Shown here piece after piece: positions 37,543 through 48,335 of a DNA stretch of 64,000 nucleotides (position 1 is the stretch's first letter; every line of letters begins with the position of its first letter). Source of the stretch: CAVWXT01 sp963759115 (GTDB taxonomy: Bacteria > Planctomycetota > Planctomycetia > Pirellulales > Thermoguttaceae); contig CAVWXT010000005.1 in assembly GCA_963759115.1 (NCBI GenBank), positions 1,302,001-1,366,000 of the forward strand. The letters are read 5' to 3'. Both the position numbers and the translations under genes were made by a program. The notes beneath the pieces are model-generated. The model saw only the letters and a program-made list of their open reading frames with translations. It was not told the DNA's origin and made no database searches.

Positions 37543-38090
37543 GGTCCCCTCTCCCTTTGGGAGAGGGTTAGGGTGAGGGCAGTATTTGGTCCCCTCTCCC
37601 GACCAACCTTTGGTCGGTGCCCGGAGAAGGATAGCGTGAGTGCGACGCGGTGGGCGACATGCGAGGCATGAGTTCTTGGCATCGTGCCGACCGCTCCGAA
37701 GGAGCTTCGTTCACCCAGCCCACGGGCAACGCCCTCGTTGTTACACACAAGTTGGCGGATAGATATGCCGAGCGGGTCTTGCCATTCTGTGTCTTTTCTC
37801 TAGCCCAGGCGTTTACGCCTGTGGAAAGGAAGCCGAAACACCATTTCCCTTTTCTTCCAGCCCCCTTCAGGGGCGCGAAGGGATGATTCTGAGCCAATTT
37901 CCGCCAACGAACCAATCCTGCGCCCCCCGAAGGGGGCTTAAAAGAAGCGTTACCCAGGGCGTTGCCCGTGGGCTGGGCGAACCGCAGGGCCCTTGGCCCT
38001 CAGAGCCGGTGCGGAGAAATCGTGCCACACCCTCAACAACGCTCGACCACCCTCAAACCGATGCTCCGCCCAAGGCAAGAAGACACGTCG
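37543..38090. repeat. Cluster of palindromic repeats in a gene-free gap
   Basis: The 628-base gap before Uma2 holds several repeat types. CCCCTCTCCCTTTGGGAGAG, then GGTTAGGGTGAGGG, at 37548-37582 also occurs inside lysS. CCCCTCTCCCGACCAACCTT is near 37586. CACCCAGCCCACGGGCAACG near 37716 is inverted near 37955. CTAGCCCAGGCGTTTACGCC near 37800 resembles the element at 46742. No gene is apparent. Confidence 0.7.
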
Positions 38091-38094
38091 GCCG

Positions 38095-38123
38095 TTGATG
38101 CGATTCCCGTGCTCTGCTATACT
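38095..38123 (+). promoter_or_regulatory. Sigma-70-type promoter for the Uma2 gene
   Basis: TTGATG (38095-38100), a 17-base spacer and TATACT (38118-38123), 42 bases before the ATG at 38166. Confidence 0.6.
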
Positions 38124-38165
38124 TGCTGGTGGGCGTTATAACCTTGTCGGATGGGGATTTGACTG

Positions 38166-38825
38166 ATGGCCACCGTCACTGACGTCTCAGCACCGGCGGA
38201 ATGGATCACGGTCGCCGATCTTTGGGAGCGACTCGGGCAAGTCCCACTCCAACGCATCCGCCTTATCCCCGCGCCCGGCACGGCTACCGAGCAGGACGTG
38301 CTGAACTTGCTCGATCATCAGGATTGCATTTGCGAACTGATTGACGGCGTGTTGGTGGAGAAAGCCATGGGCTACGTGGAATCGGTACTGGCGATGGCGG
38401 TCGGCGAGTACATCCGTAGGTTCGTGCGAAAGGGGAAGTTGGGAATTGTTTCAGGTCCCGACGGAACGCTCCAGATTCTTCCCAGCCAGGTGCGAATCCC
38501 CGACGTGTGTTTCATCAGTTGGGAGCGATTTCCCGGAGGCAAGCTGCCGTCGGCGCCGATTCCCGCCGTCGCACCTGACCTGGCCGTGGAAGTATTATCT
38601 AAGAGTAATTCCGAGGGTGAGATGCAGCGGAAGCTGCACGACTACTTCACCGCTGGTGTGCGCCTGGTGTGGTACATTGACCCGCGGACAAGGACAGCGA
38701 CCGTCTATACCGCGCCGATAGAAAGCGCCGTGCTTGGCGAGGGCGACGTGTTAACCGGCGGCGACGTCCTGCCCGGCTTCGAGTTGTCGCTGAGGGAATT
38801 GTTTGCGGAGATCGAAGGCAAGTAG
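38166..38825 (+). CDS. Uma2-family (DUF820) restriction-endonuclease-like protein
   Basis: The 219-residue protein has YELIDGVLVEK-like CELIDGVLVEKAMGYVESVL, then RIPDVCFISWERFPGG with the catalytic Asp, APDLAVEVLSKSNSEGEMQR (the E-x-K part of the PD-(D/E)xK core) and YFTAGVRLVWYIDPRTRTAT. The family is very abundant in planctomycetes and cyanobacteria and its role is unresolved. The gene stands alone behind its own promoter and converges on the oxidase operon. Confidence 0.85.
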   Translation: MATVTDVSAPAEWITVADLWERLGQVPLQRIRLIPAPGTATEQDVLNLLDHQDCICELIDGVLVEKAMGYVESVLAMAVGEYIRRFVRKGKLGIVSGPDGTLQILPSQVRIPDVCFISWERFPGGKLPSAPIPAVAPDLAVEVLSKSNSEGEMQRKLHDYFTAGVRLVWYIDPRTRTATVYTAPIESAVLGEGDVLTGGDVLPGFELSLRELFAEIEGK

Positions 38826-38859
38826 TCCGCAGCCGCGACGGCAATGTCACCTTGCGGCG

Positions 38860-39993
38860 TCAACGGGCCGTCTTGCACTTGACGACCTGTCCGATCATCC
38901 AGCCGACGGCGGCCAGCCCGAGCACGAACACCACCAAGAACATCGCCAACGGGCCCCATTGCACGTCGACCGGCTGGGCCGAAACGTCCAAGAAAGGCTT
39001 CAAGTTCAGGTTCTGCACCACCTGTCGACTGACGGCGTTGATACCCAACACGCCAAACTGACATAGCGCGATGGCGGCCACGGCCGCTCGCTTGGCCGCA
39101 CACCAGTCGGCCGTCATCATCAGCGCCCACGGCAATCCGGGGGCGATGGCCGTCAGCACGGTTAGTGGCAGCAACGGCCACTCGAACATGGTGGTCCGCA
39201 ACTCGCTCGGCCACGTGCCGAAGACATACCACGTACCGGCCGCCGCCGCCCACACCATGCCCAGCGTGTAGAGCTTCCGCGCGAAGCCCCAAGCCCAGCG
39301 GTGATACGCTTCATCCGCAGCCGCGTAGTTCAACCAGAAAGTGTCAACCAGCACCCACACGGCCGTCGTGCCTAGTGCCAGACCGAACATCAAGGGCCAG
39401 CGGGGCCAAAGGGTGGCGTCGCCCGTGTTCAAGGCCGTGCCCAAGGCGGCCCCCGCCACGCTGCTGCCCTGCCACAGATCGAGCCAACGCCCGACGTGCT
39501 CCATCAGGCTCATGGCGTTCGCAAAGACGAAGCCGATGGCGATGAAGAAGACGGCCGCGCACCAGCCGGCGGCAATTCGCCAGCCGGCCATGTCCTTGGT
39601 GCCGTTGCGAAGTCCCCACGCGTAAGCATAGACTCCGTAGTACGCCGGGATGAGCAGCCCGATGATCGCCAGCCAGAACCAGGCCATGAGGATCGTGGCC
39701 GGATAGAACACCTTGTAGTAGGCCAACTGCACGAACAGCAGCGGCACGATGCCCAGGTTCACGCCGACGGCCACGATCACGGGCATCTGCTGCAACAGCC
39801 GGGCCGCGAACCGCTGGGCGTGCTGGTTGCCGTGGAGGTGCAGCCACAGGGCCACCAGCAGGCCGGCGTACCAGAGGTTCATGGGCACCGTGTGCAGCGT
39901 GAAGCCCAGCACCTTGAAGAACTCGACGAACCAGAAGGGGGCCGGTATGCCCGCCGTTGCTGTCTGCTCGATCAACATCCGAGGGTCCATCAC
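38860..39993 (-). CDS. Second subunit of a cytochrome bd-like oxidase
   Basis: The 377-residue protein has about nine hydrophobic helices and no cofactor motif that I recognise. FFKVLGFTLHTVPMNLWYAG near residue 25 and HVGRWLDLWQG near 165 mark it as the partner of the upstream gene, whose stop codon overlaps its ATG by 4 bases. It resembles a CydA-like membrane protein more than a classical CydB. Together they form a two-subunit inner-membrane complex of the divergent bd superfamily. Confidence 0.6.
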   Translation of the reverse strand: MMDPRMLIEQTATAGIPAPFWFVEFFKVLGFTLHTVPMNLWYAGLLVALWLHLHGNQHAQRFAARLLQQMPVIVAVGVNLGIVPLLFVQLAYYKVFYPATILMAWFWLAIIGLLIPAYYGVYAYAWGLRNGTKDMAGWRIAAGWCAAVFFIAIGFVFANAMSLMEHVGRWLDLWQGSSVAGAALGTALNTGDATLWPRWPLMFGLALGTTAVWVLVDTFWLNYAAADEAYHRWAWGFARKLYTLGMVWAAAAGTWYVFGTWPSELRTTMFEWPLLPLTVLTAIAPGLPWALMMTADWCAAKRAAVAAIALCQFGVLGINAVSRQVVQNLNLKPFLDVSAQPVDVQWGPLAMFLVVFVLGLAAVGWMIGQVVKCKTAR

Positions 39994-41387
39994 TTCACCT
40001 CCCTGCTCTCCGCCTCGACCCTCATGCCTTGGGGCCGCGGCGGGCTGATGCTGAACAGGTAATCGGTTATCAGTTCGGCCTCCTCGGGCGTGCCGGCCCA
40101 GGACGGCATGAAGAACACGTTCTCAAGGTGCTGAACTGTCAAGCGAATCGACTCGCGCGACCGCCCCCGCAACAACGACGCCACTGCCGAATAGCCGTCG
40201 GCCGCCGTGTGGCAATCGTTGCAGTGGTATTGGAACAGGACTTCGCCCAGGGCGACACGGTCCTTACGTTCGAGCGCCAGCAGCGCGCTGCGGTCGATGG
40301 GCCCATCAGCGACGATCGTCTTGGGGTAGTGCGCGGCCACGTAGGCCCTGGTCCACACGCCGCTTTCCAGATAGCCGCGGGCACGGAATTTCGGCACCTC
40401 CTCGGGCAGCACCTGGTTGCCCAGCACGACGTTGTAGACCACGAACGGCTTCCGCACGGCCTCGCGGATGAACTCGCCGGTGGCGAAGGCGGCAATGCCG
40501 AACAGGCACAGCGAGCCGGCGAACCCGGGCGAAAGCCAGCCCGGATTGCGGTAGGGGCCAAAGTACAACAAAAAGAACACGACGACCGTCAGCGCGAAAA
40601 TCAGCACCATCAACACGTTCAAGACGGCGGCGGAAACCAGTGCGGCCACGGCCGACGGGGGCAGGAAGTAGTGCCAACCCAGCCCGCCGACCGTAATCAA
40701 CACGGCCCCCAGCAGGGCCGGCCGCGCCGAACGCGCGGCGATCAGGTCGCGGAGCCGGGCGTCGCGGATGGTCAACGAGGCGTGCAGGTACACGTAGAGC
40801 GAACTCAACAACAGCGCGCCGCCGGTGCGGGCGACGGTTTGCGGCAAGAACTGCGGGTTGAAGAACGCCTTCCAGAAGTCCTGCGACTTCGGCTCCGTGG
40901 CCCAAACGCCCGGATTGAGCATGAAGGCCGTGATGCCCGTAATCAGCACCAGGCTGATCCACGCCGCCGCGGCGTACAACCAGCCGATGATGACGTGCGT
41001 TCGTTCCGGGAGCCGGCCCCAGTAGTAATAGAAGATGAAGGCCGCCACAAGCTCGATCACGAAGAACACCCATTCGGTGGCCCAGCCGAAGACGAACGTC
41101 CGAATGAGCACCTCGGTGGCCAAGGGCGAGGCCAGGCCGATCGTCCACCAGATGCCTACGCCCGTGATCGCGCCGAACACGACGGTCACCAGGATGAAGA
41201 ACTGGCCGTGCCGCTTGAGATAATCCAGGTAGTGACGGTCGCGGATGCGGTAGGCGTGCGCCACTTCGACCGCCAGGAACAGCCCGCCGCCGACGGCGTA
41301 GTGCGAGACCAACACGTGGACGACGGAGATGACGGCGATGAGCATCGGCGCCGTCAGGTGAGGAACGTACCACCAGGGGTAGTGCAT
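39990..41387 (-). CDS. Cytochrome bd-like oxidase subunit I fused to a c-type cytochrome domain
   Basis: The 465-residue protein has CydA-like membrane helices: ISVVHVLVSHYAVGGGLFLA with His residues near 22 and 29, TGVGIWWTIGLASPLATEV, and FGWATEWVFFVIELVAAFIF. The C-terminal 130 residues contain Cys-Asn-Asp-Cys-His (FQYHCNDCHTAADGYSAV, near residue 386), a c-type haem site, and a later MPSW-type Met. Relatives lacking the classical quinol loop and carrying haem c belong to the OR-C branch of the bd superfamily. The electron donor may be a cytochrome or quinol; neither can be proved here. Confidence 0.7.
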   Translation of the reverse strand: MHYPWWYVPHLTAPMLIAVISVVHVLVSHYAVGGGLFLAVEVAHAYRIRDRHYLDYLKRHGQFFILVTVVFGAITGVGIWWTIGLASPLATEVLIRTFVFGWATEWVFFVIELVAAFIFYYYWGRLPERTHVIIGWLYAAAAWISLVLITGITAFMLNPGVWATEPKSQDFWKAFFNPQFLPQTVARTGGALLLSSLYVYLHASLTIRDARLRDLIAARSARPALLGAVLITVGGLGWHYFLPPSAVAALVSAAVLNVLMVLIFALTVVVFFLLYFGPYRNPGWLSPGFAGSLCLFGIAAFATGEFIREAVRKPFVVYNVVLGNQVLPEEVPKFRARGYLESGVWTRAYVAAHYPKTIVADGPIDRSALLALERKDRVALGEVLFQYHCNDCHTAADGYSAVASLLRGRSRESIRLTVQHLENVFFMPSWAGTPEEAELITDYLFSISPPRPQGMRVEAESREVK

Positions 41388-41466
41388 GGCGTGCCGATTC
41401 CTTCCCGGCAGAGAGTGTGTGTGTGGATGCTACTCAACCCGACGCTATCCCAGTCGGAAGTCCGTC

Positions 41467-41895
41467 CTACAAGCTGCGTTCCTTCTCCAGCACCACGTGG
41501 CTGCCGCCGTCGCGGAACTCGACGTGAGACATGAACGCCCGCATCAGCATCACGCCGCGCCCGCAAGGGCGCGTGAGATGGTCGGCGTCGGTCGGGTCGG
41601 GAAGGCTGCCGGGATCGAAGCCGTGGCCCTCGTCGATGATTTCCACCCGCACCTTTTTCGGCGAAATGCAGCGGCAGAAGCGGATGTGCTTGGCCTCGTC
41701 CAGCGCGTTGCCGTGGTGAATGGCGTTGGTCAGGGCCTCGTCGACCGCCAGGTGAATGCCGAAAATCTCGTGCTCGCCCCAGCTCAGCGACGCCAGCCGC
41801 CCCAACAGGTCCTCCAGCAGCCGCCTGCCGACGGCGGCATCGCTTGGAATCACCTGGTCGCATTGCCAGGTCCAGTTGTCGTTGGACTGAGGCAT
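41467..41895 (-). CDS. RsbW-like anti-sigma/serine kinase (HATPase_c)
   Basis: The 142-residue protein has the N-box LAVDEALTNAIHHGNALDE, the G1 box VEIIDEGHGFDPGSLPDP and the G2 region RGVMLMRAFMSHVEF. Such kinases hold a sigma factor or response partner and phosphorylate a STAS antagonist. The STAS gene lies 42 bases upstream in the same direction, giving a partner-switching pair. The sigma partner is not in the window, unless the ECF pair is involved, which is unlikely. Confidence 0.88.
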   Translation of the reverse strand: MPQSNDNWTWQCDQVIPSDAAVGRRLLEDLLGRLASLSWGEHEIFGIHLAVDEALTNAIHHGNALDEAKHIRFCRCISPKKVRVEIIDEGHGFDPGSLPDPTDADHLTRPCGRGVMLMRAFMSHVEFRDGGSHVVLEKERSL

Positions 41896-41937
41896 CGCTC
41901 GAGCAGGACCCGGAGGTCCCGCGCTGGTGGTCGGCGT

Positions 41938-42291
41938 TCAGAAGGCTTTGAGGGCTTCGGCCTCGTCGTCGCGAATGTCGAACAGCCGATTGAGCTTGGT
42001 AATGGCGAACACTTCGTAGATTTCCGGCCGGATATTCGACAGTTTCAGCGTGCCCCCGTGGGCCTTCGTCTTCTTGTCCAGCGTAATCAGCTTGCCCAGC
42101 GCCGCACTGGAGAGAAAATCGACCGACGAGAAGTTCAGCAGAAGCTTGCCGCAGCCGTCCACCTCGACCAGGTGAAACATCTCCTGCCCCAGCTCCTGAA
42201 TATTGATGTCTTCGATGATCTTGTGGTCGTGGAAGCGGACCACGGTCACGTCGCCGACTTGATTGACAGCCAAATGCCGTTGTGCGGCCAT
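41938..42291 (-). CDS. STAS-domain anti-sigma factor antagonist
   Basis: The 117-residue protein shows the STAS fold: VGDVTVVRFHDHKIIEDINI, then KLLLNFSSVDFLSSAALGKL with the phosphorylatable Ser in FLSSAALG (about residues 58-60), and TKAHGGTLKLSNIRPEIYEV. The unphosphorylated form would bind the RsbW-like kinase encoded next and free its partner. The ATG at 42291 is preceded by a GGAG-like site. Confidence 0.88.
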   Translation of the reverse strand: MAAQRHLAVNQVGDVTVVRFHDHKIIEDINIQELGQEMFHLVEVDGCGKLLLNFSSVDFLSSAALGKLITLDKKTKAHGGTLKLSNIRPEIYEVFAITKLNRLFDIRDDEAEALKAF

Positions 42292-42376
42292 CGGGGGACT
42301 CCTTACGCGGAATCAAAGGTTGCTTGCGGGGCGAGCGATGCCACCAGCCTCATCATAGTTTCGCCAGGGTAGGTGG

Positions 42377-42516
42377 TCAAGATCCCAGGGCCGATCAGTT
42401 TTTCACTGTGGGAGGCGACTCCAGTCGCCGATTGCCCGAAATCAGCCGCAAATCGGCGACGGGAGTCGCCTCCTACAACTCGGATTTGGGAGAACTGATC
42501 GGCCCTGGTCAAGATC
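42377..42516. mobile_element. Intact 124-bp MITE-like element with 8-bp target duplication
   Basis: The element spans 42385-42508. Its ends are perfect 16-base inverted repeats: CCAGGGCCGATCAGTT and AACTGATCGGCCCTGG. Both sides are flanked by TCAAGATC (42377-42384 and 42509-42516), an 8-base direct repeat. The interior has a second inverted pair (GGGAGGCGACTCC and GGAGTCGCCTCC) and no coding capacity. It is the unoccupied counterpart of the element split by the intron at 10 kb. It lies in the 328-base gap between the STAS gene and pyrG. Confidence 0.85.
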
Positions 42517-42619
42517 CGCGGAGTTGCGTTTCTTCCCTCCCGGCCGAAGCGGCGGTCCGCGCCCGAACCGCCGGCGGCAACGCTCCCAGTCTCGCAACTC
42601 CTGAATTGGCAAACGGTTA

Positions 42620-44260
<1,641 letters not shown>

Positions 44261-44402
44261 GATGAAGGCCGTCCTGGTGGTAAGAGGCGCATCGTGCGAG
44301 CACGAAAAGGACTATTGTAGAATGGTGGCGGGAAACGGGAAAGTGGCCGCGGCCGAACCGACACTTAGGGGGGTGCGAATACGGGGACTGGCGACGCGTG
44401 CG

Positions 44403-44809
44403 TCACTTCGTCCAGTCCACCACGTTCAGCCGGTCAACGCGCTGAAAGTCGCTATCGCGGCTCACCACGGTCGCTCCCAGCGACAATGCGGTGGCCGCAA
44501 TCCACAGATCGTTTTCGTCCAGCGAGAGTCCTTTGCTTTCGCAGGCGGCCTTGATCTCCGCGTAATGGCCTGCGGCAGATTCCAGGATCGGCTCGCAAGT
44601 GAGCATACCGAACAGGTGGAGTGTCCTGCGCTCCAGTCTCTCGCGCCGCCTACCCGTCGGCAGCCGTTCGATTCCATAGCCAATCTCGCCACGGACAATG
44701 GGGCACACCACCACCCGATCCGCGGGTGACAGGCGGGCGAGATTCTCTGCCGTGCGACGATCCGCGCCATCAAGTCGCTCATCGCGGTTGTATCGAGGAG
44801 GAAAATCAT
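44403..44809 (-). CDS. VapC-like PIN-domain toxin, one frameshift
   Basis: The N terminus MIFLLDTTAMSDLM carries the first acidic residue. After a slip near 44770 the frame continues ADRRTAENLARLSPADRVVV, then GEIGYGIERLP with Glu, ENDLWIAATALSLGATVVSR with Asp, and SRDSDF. These are the acidic residues of the PIN RNase fold. The ATG at 44809 overlaps the antitoxin stop codon by 4 bases. With the slip repaired it is about 135 residues, a normal VapC. Confidence 0.82.
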
Positions 44810-45090
44810 CCGCGATTCTCGCTGTCGAAGACGCCCTCGGGCCGAACGGGCAGCCGGCCCGCAGCAATCATCCGATCCAACTCGTCGACGTCCTCGCTGC
44901 TAACATGCGGCTCGCCCTGCATCGCGCGAACGACAAGCGAGGGTGAGCCGGGCACGGATTCTCCCGCAGTTCTCGCCAAGGCGACACTGAGCCGCTGTGC
45001 AATACGCGCCAGCAGACGCGATTGCTCTTCCGGCGAGAGCTGTGAAGCCAACTCCGCCACCTCCTCAAGAGTGACTGCTGTCGCGGTCAT
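44806..45090 (-). CDS. VapB-like antitoxin
   Basis: From the ATG at 45090 the product is 94 residues. It begins MTATAVTLEEVAELASQLSP and holds EEQSRLLARIAQRLSVALAR, a helix of the kind seen in VapB-type antitoxins. The C-terminal half (VDELDRMIAAGRLPVRPEGV) probably wraps the PIN toxin. The start upstream at 45144 is less likely because the family N terminus is short. The 284-base gap behind it shows no gene. Confidence 0.65.
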   Translation of the reverse strand: MTATAVTLEEVAELASQLSPEEQSRLLARIAQRLSVALARTAGESVPGSPSLVVRAMQGEPHVSSEDVDELDRMIAAGRLPVRPEGVFDSENRG

Positions 45091-45374
45091 GCTGGAACTC
45101 CTTGGCGGCTCCTCGCTCAACCGATCATTCCCCTGCAAATGCATCGCGCGAGACCGGTTCTCCCACTCCTTGCACCGCCGGCAAGCGGGTCGACGGCGGC
45201 TCCTGTCACCTTCCTCCTCGTATCACATTCCGACTGTACTGTATTCACTCTTTCGGGTAGCGTCAAGAGCGCCGGCGGGCCCACTCGCGGTGAGAATAGC
45301 CGCAGTTAGTTGACCATCCGGTCGTTTTGCCAGCCGGACTCTGCCGAGCGTACGGAGTTGATCGAGGACAATTA

Positions 45375-45946
45375 TTACTTCAGGAGCTCTCCCACGGCGC
45401 GGTCGATCTGCTCCGCCTCCAGCGCCTCGCCGCCGCTTGAGAAGGTCTTTTGCAGGCGGCCGTCAGGGCCGTAGAGCTTCAAATGCGGCAAGGCGCCGTT
45501 GTCGATGCCGAAGGCCTCGAACCCCTCCGAGCCGAGACCATATTGGCTGATGAAGTTCTCGAACGTGGCCCGGCGGGCGCGCGAAATCGGCGCACGGCCT
45601 CCCGGCTCTCCGTGTTGTCCATGCTCACCGAGATCACCACCAGGCCGCGGTCGGCCAGACGCTGCTGAAGCTCGACCGTACGGGGAAACAGCTTCACGCA
45701 GGGCGCACACCAGGTCGCCCAGAAGTCCACCAACACCACCTTGCCCTGGTGCCGTGCGACGGCCTCGGCGAGCCCCCGGTTGTCAATTGGCGTCAGAGTA
45801 ACCTCGGGGGCCGGCTTTGCACCGGGTGGAGTCGGGGCGGCCAAGCATCCGGCGACGAGCACTCCGCCCACGGCCATCACCATCACGGCCCGATGCGCGA
45901 ATCTACTTGTGGGAACGGCAGATACCATCGTGTTCGGCCGGCTCAT
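45375..45946 (-). CDS. TlpA/ResA-like thioredoxin lipoprotein, one frameshift
   Basis: A signal with lipobox (VLVAGC, Cys about residue 34) is followed by PEVTLTPIDNRGLAEAVARH and VVLVDFWATWCAPCVKLFPR with the WCAPC redox pair. The frame slips near 45600 and continues to YGLGSEGFEAFGIDNGALPH, where the cis-Pro loop is expected, then ends VGELLK at 45375. It reduces disulfides outside the cytoplasm, for instance in cytochrome c maturation. A second thioredoxin-fold gene lies 37 bases upstream. Confidence 0.8.
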
Positions 45947-45982
45947 CGGAGCATGTCCTCCGTCCGACGCGTCGGGTTGCCG

Positions 45983-46582
45983 TTACTTCTTCTCGTACTG
46001 GATGCCGCAGCCAAACTGCTTGGTCGCGGTCTCCGGCGGCGTCTTGCCGTCCAGCAGGGCGTCGAGGGCGGTGCGGAGATACGGATTCTTGACCTGCTCC
46101 ACCTTCTGCTTGTCGTCGATCGCGCCCATGTAGGCGATCTTCCGCTGGCCGTTCAAGAGGAAGACGTGCGGCGTGACGGTGGCGCCGTAGTCGTGCCCCA
46201 TTTTCTGGCTGGAGTCATACAAATAGGGAAAGTTGAATTTCTTGGCCTTCGCCCGCTCCTTCATCTTGTCCAGCCGGTCGGCCTCGACGTTGTTGACGTT
46301 GACGGCCACGACCTGCACGCCTCTGGCCTCGTAGTCTTTTTGCAGGGCCACCAGGCGGTCTTCGTAGGCCGTGGCCACCGGGCAATGGTTACACGTGAAG
46401 ACCAGCACGACCAGTTTGGCCTCTTTGAAGTCGGACAGGCCGTGTTCCTTGTCGTCGATGCCGATGACGCCCTTGAAGTCAGGCGCCGCGTCGCCGATTT
46501 TCACCCCGGCGGCGAGAACAACGTTGGCCAGCGGCAGGGCGGCCGCGGCGAAGAATAGCCCAAGTGTCCACTTGCGAGCCAT
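45983..46582 (-). CDS. Secreted redoxin (AhpC/TSA-like thioredoxin fold)
   Basis: The 199-residue protein has an N-terminal signal peptide (LGLFFAAAALPLANVVLAAG). The fold follows: IGDAAPDFKGVIGIDDKEHG, then KLVVLVFTCNHCPVATAYED with a CNHC active site, VAVNVNNVEADRLDKM and YGATVTPHVFLLNGQRKI with the cis-Pro. This is the planctomycete-abundant redoxin group, perhaps a periplasmic disulfide reductase. It probably shares a transcript with the TlpA-like lipoprotein. Confidence 0.82.
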   Translation of the reverse strand: MARKWTLGLFFAAAALPLANVVLAAGVKIGDAAPDFKGVIGIDDKEHGLSDFKEAKLVVLVFTCNHCPVATAYEDRLVALQKDYEARGVQVVAVNVNNVEADRLDKMKERAKAKKFNFPYLYDSSQKMGHDYGATVTPHVFLLNGQRKIAYMGAIDDKQKVEQVKNPYLRTALDALLDGKTPPETATKQFGCGIQYEKK

Positions 46583-46741
46583 GCGAAATGCTCCTTTGGT
46601 AGAACGGACTGCAGGAAACAGGTCTGATTCACCCCGCTGCCGCGCGGCAGCGCAGTAATTTTCGCAGTCCGGCGGCAGCAGTCAAGCAAATCGCACTGTC
46701 GCGTCGGTACGGCTGGGCATAACGTGGGAAAAGGGCCTTTC

Positions 46742-46912
46742 CTCTAGCCCAGGCGTTTTACGCCTGGGGCGAAGGAACGACCAACCGCATTTTTCCTTTT
46801 CGATCAGCCCCTTCAGGGGCGGAGCCTATCATTCCGCCCCTGAAGGGGCCGAAAAAGAAGGGGGATGGTCGTTTCCTAGCCCCAGACGTAAACGTCTGGG
46901 CTACGGAAAAGC
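46742..46912. repeat. Nested palindromic repeat
   Basis: Outer arms TAGCCCAGGCG and CGTCTGGGCTA; inner arms AGCCCCTTCAGGGGCGGAG and CCGCCCCTGAAGGGG. It occupies the middle of the 410-base gap between the redoxin and aminotransferase genes; no gene is seen there. A related element lies near 37800. Confidence 0.75.
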
Positions 46913-46992
46913 AGCCGTGTTCTCCTGTCCTGCATCCAATGCCGGTTACACTGCCAATCGTGGCGCCCCATCAAATCAACTGAGATGAACCA

Positions 46993-48335
46993 CTAGCTCG
47001 CCTGCTTGTCGAGCAACTCGCGGGCGGCGGTCGGCCAGGACGTCGTAGAGGTCTTCCAACTGGCCCACGTCGACCGACGAGAAGGCGATGCGGATGTCGC
47101 GCTCGCCGTCGGCGATCACGCCCACGCCGTACTTCTCCAGCAGGTGCTTGCGGTAGGTCTCGGCGTCGAGGCCCTTGAGCTTCAGGCACATGAAGTAGCC
47201 GGCGTTGAAGGGATACGGCTCCCAGAGGTCGGCGAACTCGGGCGAGCTGAGGATCTCCTGGACCTTCTTCGCCCGGGCCTCGAGGATGTCCTTCTTCTCG
47301 CTGCCGCTCGGCGGCGATCGACGTCGCCGGCCATGGCCTTGGCCAGGACCGACTGGGCGACGTGCGAGCAGTTGGAGACGGCGCTGCGGATGGCCCCGGC
47401 GACCTTCTTCTCCAGGGCCTGATAGAGGGCCTCGTCGCTGAAGAAGGCCCGTGCGCCGAAGGTCAACATGCCCGTGCGGAAGCCCCAGACGAACTCCTCC
47501 TTGGTCGGGCCGTCGACCTTCACGGCCAGGAGCCGCTCGTGGCAGCCGGCCAGCCGGGCGAACAGCGACTCCTGCAGCCACGTCCTCGCCGTAGAACAGG
47601 CCGAAGTAGGCGTCGTCGGTCACGACGACCAGGTTGCGGCCGTCCTCGGCCGCCTCGCGCAGCACGGCCACGATCTGGTCGATCTCGGTCTTGGTGATCG
47701 AGTAGCCGGTGGGGTTGTTGGGGAAGTTGAGGATCAGGATCGTCTTCCAGCTTCCGGCGCGGGTGGCCAGGGCCTGGCGCAGGGCCTCGACGTTGAATCC
47801 GCCCGCGGCGTTGAAAAACGGATACACGGCCAATCTGCGCCTGGTACCGCACGCCGAAGAGCAGTTCGTAGTTCTCCCAGAACTTGTCGGGCAGCAGCAC
47901 CATGTCGCCCTTGTCGACGAACAGGTCGCCCACCAGGCTCAGGGCGTGGGTCACGCCGCCGGTGACGATGGGCATCGAGAACTTCTTGCCCGCCAGGCTG
48001 GGGTTCTTCCGCAGCAGGTCCTCGCGCCATTTCTTGCGCAGATCGGGCCGGCCGGTGGCCGGGGCGTAGGTCAGCGCCTCGGCCGGGCTCAGGTCGTTGA
48101 AGTACCGCATCACCGACGGCAGGAACATCGGCTTGCCGTTTTCGCGGGCGATGCCGATCGTGGCGTCGTAGCGCTTGGCCTTCTCCTTGGCCTCGGCGCT
48201 TTGGGCCAGGATGCCCTTGGGGAAGTAGAGCCGCTTGCCGAACTCCGAGAGCATGGCGAAGACGTGCGGGTTCTCGCGCTCGATCACGTCGTTCAGCTCG
48301 GCGGCCAGCGGGCGGATTTCCGCGCCCGGCTTCAA
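46993..48335 (-). CDS. PLP-dependent aminotransferase class I/II, frameshifted
   Basis: A TTG at 48335 overlaps the pckG stop codon and reads KPGAEIRPLAAELNDVIERE. Later come LSPAEALTYAPATGRPDLRK, MPIVTGGVTHALSLVGDLFV, ILNFPNNPTGYSITKTEIDQ, VTDDAYFGLFYGED and, after slips, GPTKEEFVWGFRTGMLTFGA with the likely PLP lysine. It ends AARELLDKQAS at 46993. Frame breaks lie near 47825, 47570, 47310 and 47030, with all blocks in order. The substrate is unknown. The coupling to pckG suggests carbon or amino-acid balance around oxaloacetate. Confidence 0.75.

Noticed and set aside
37543..38098. Several short open frames before Uma2
   Set aside because: They are built from palindromic repeats and contain no protein motif.
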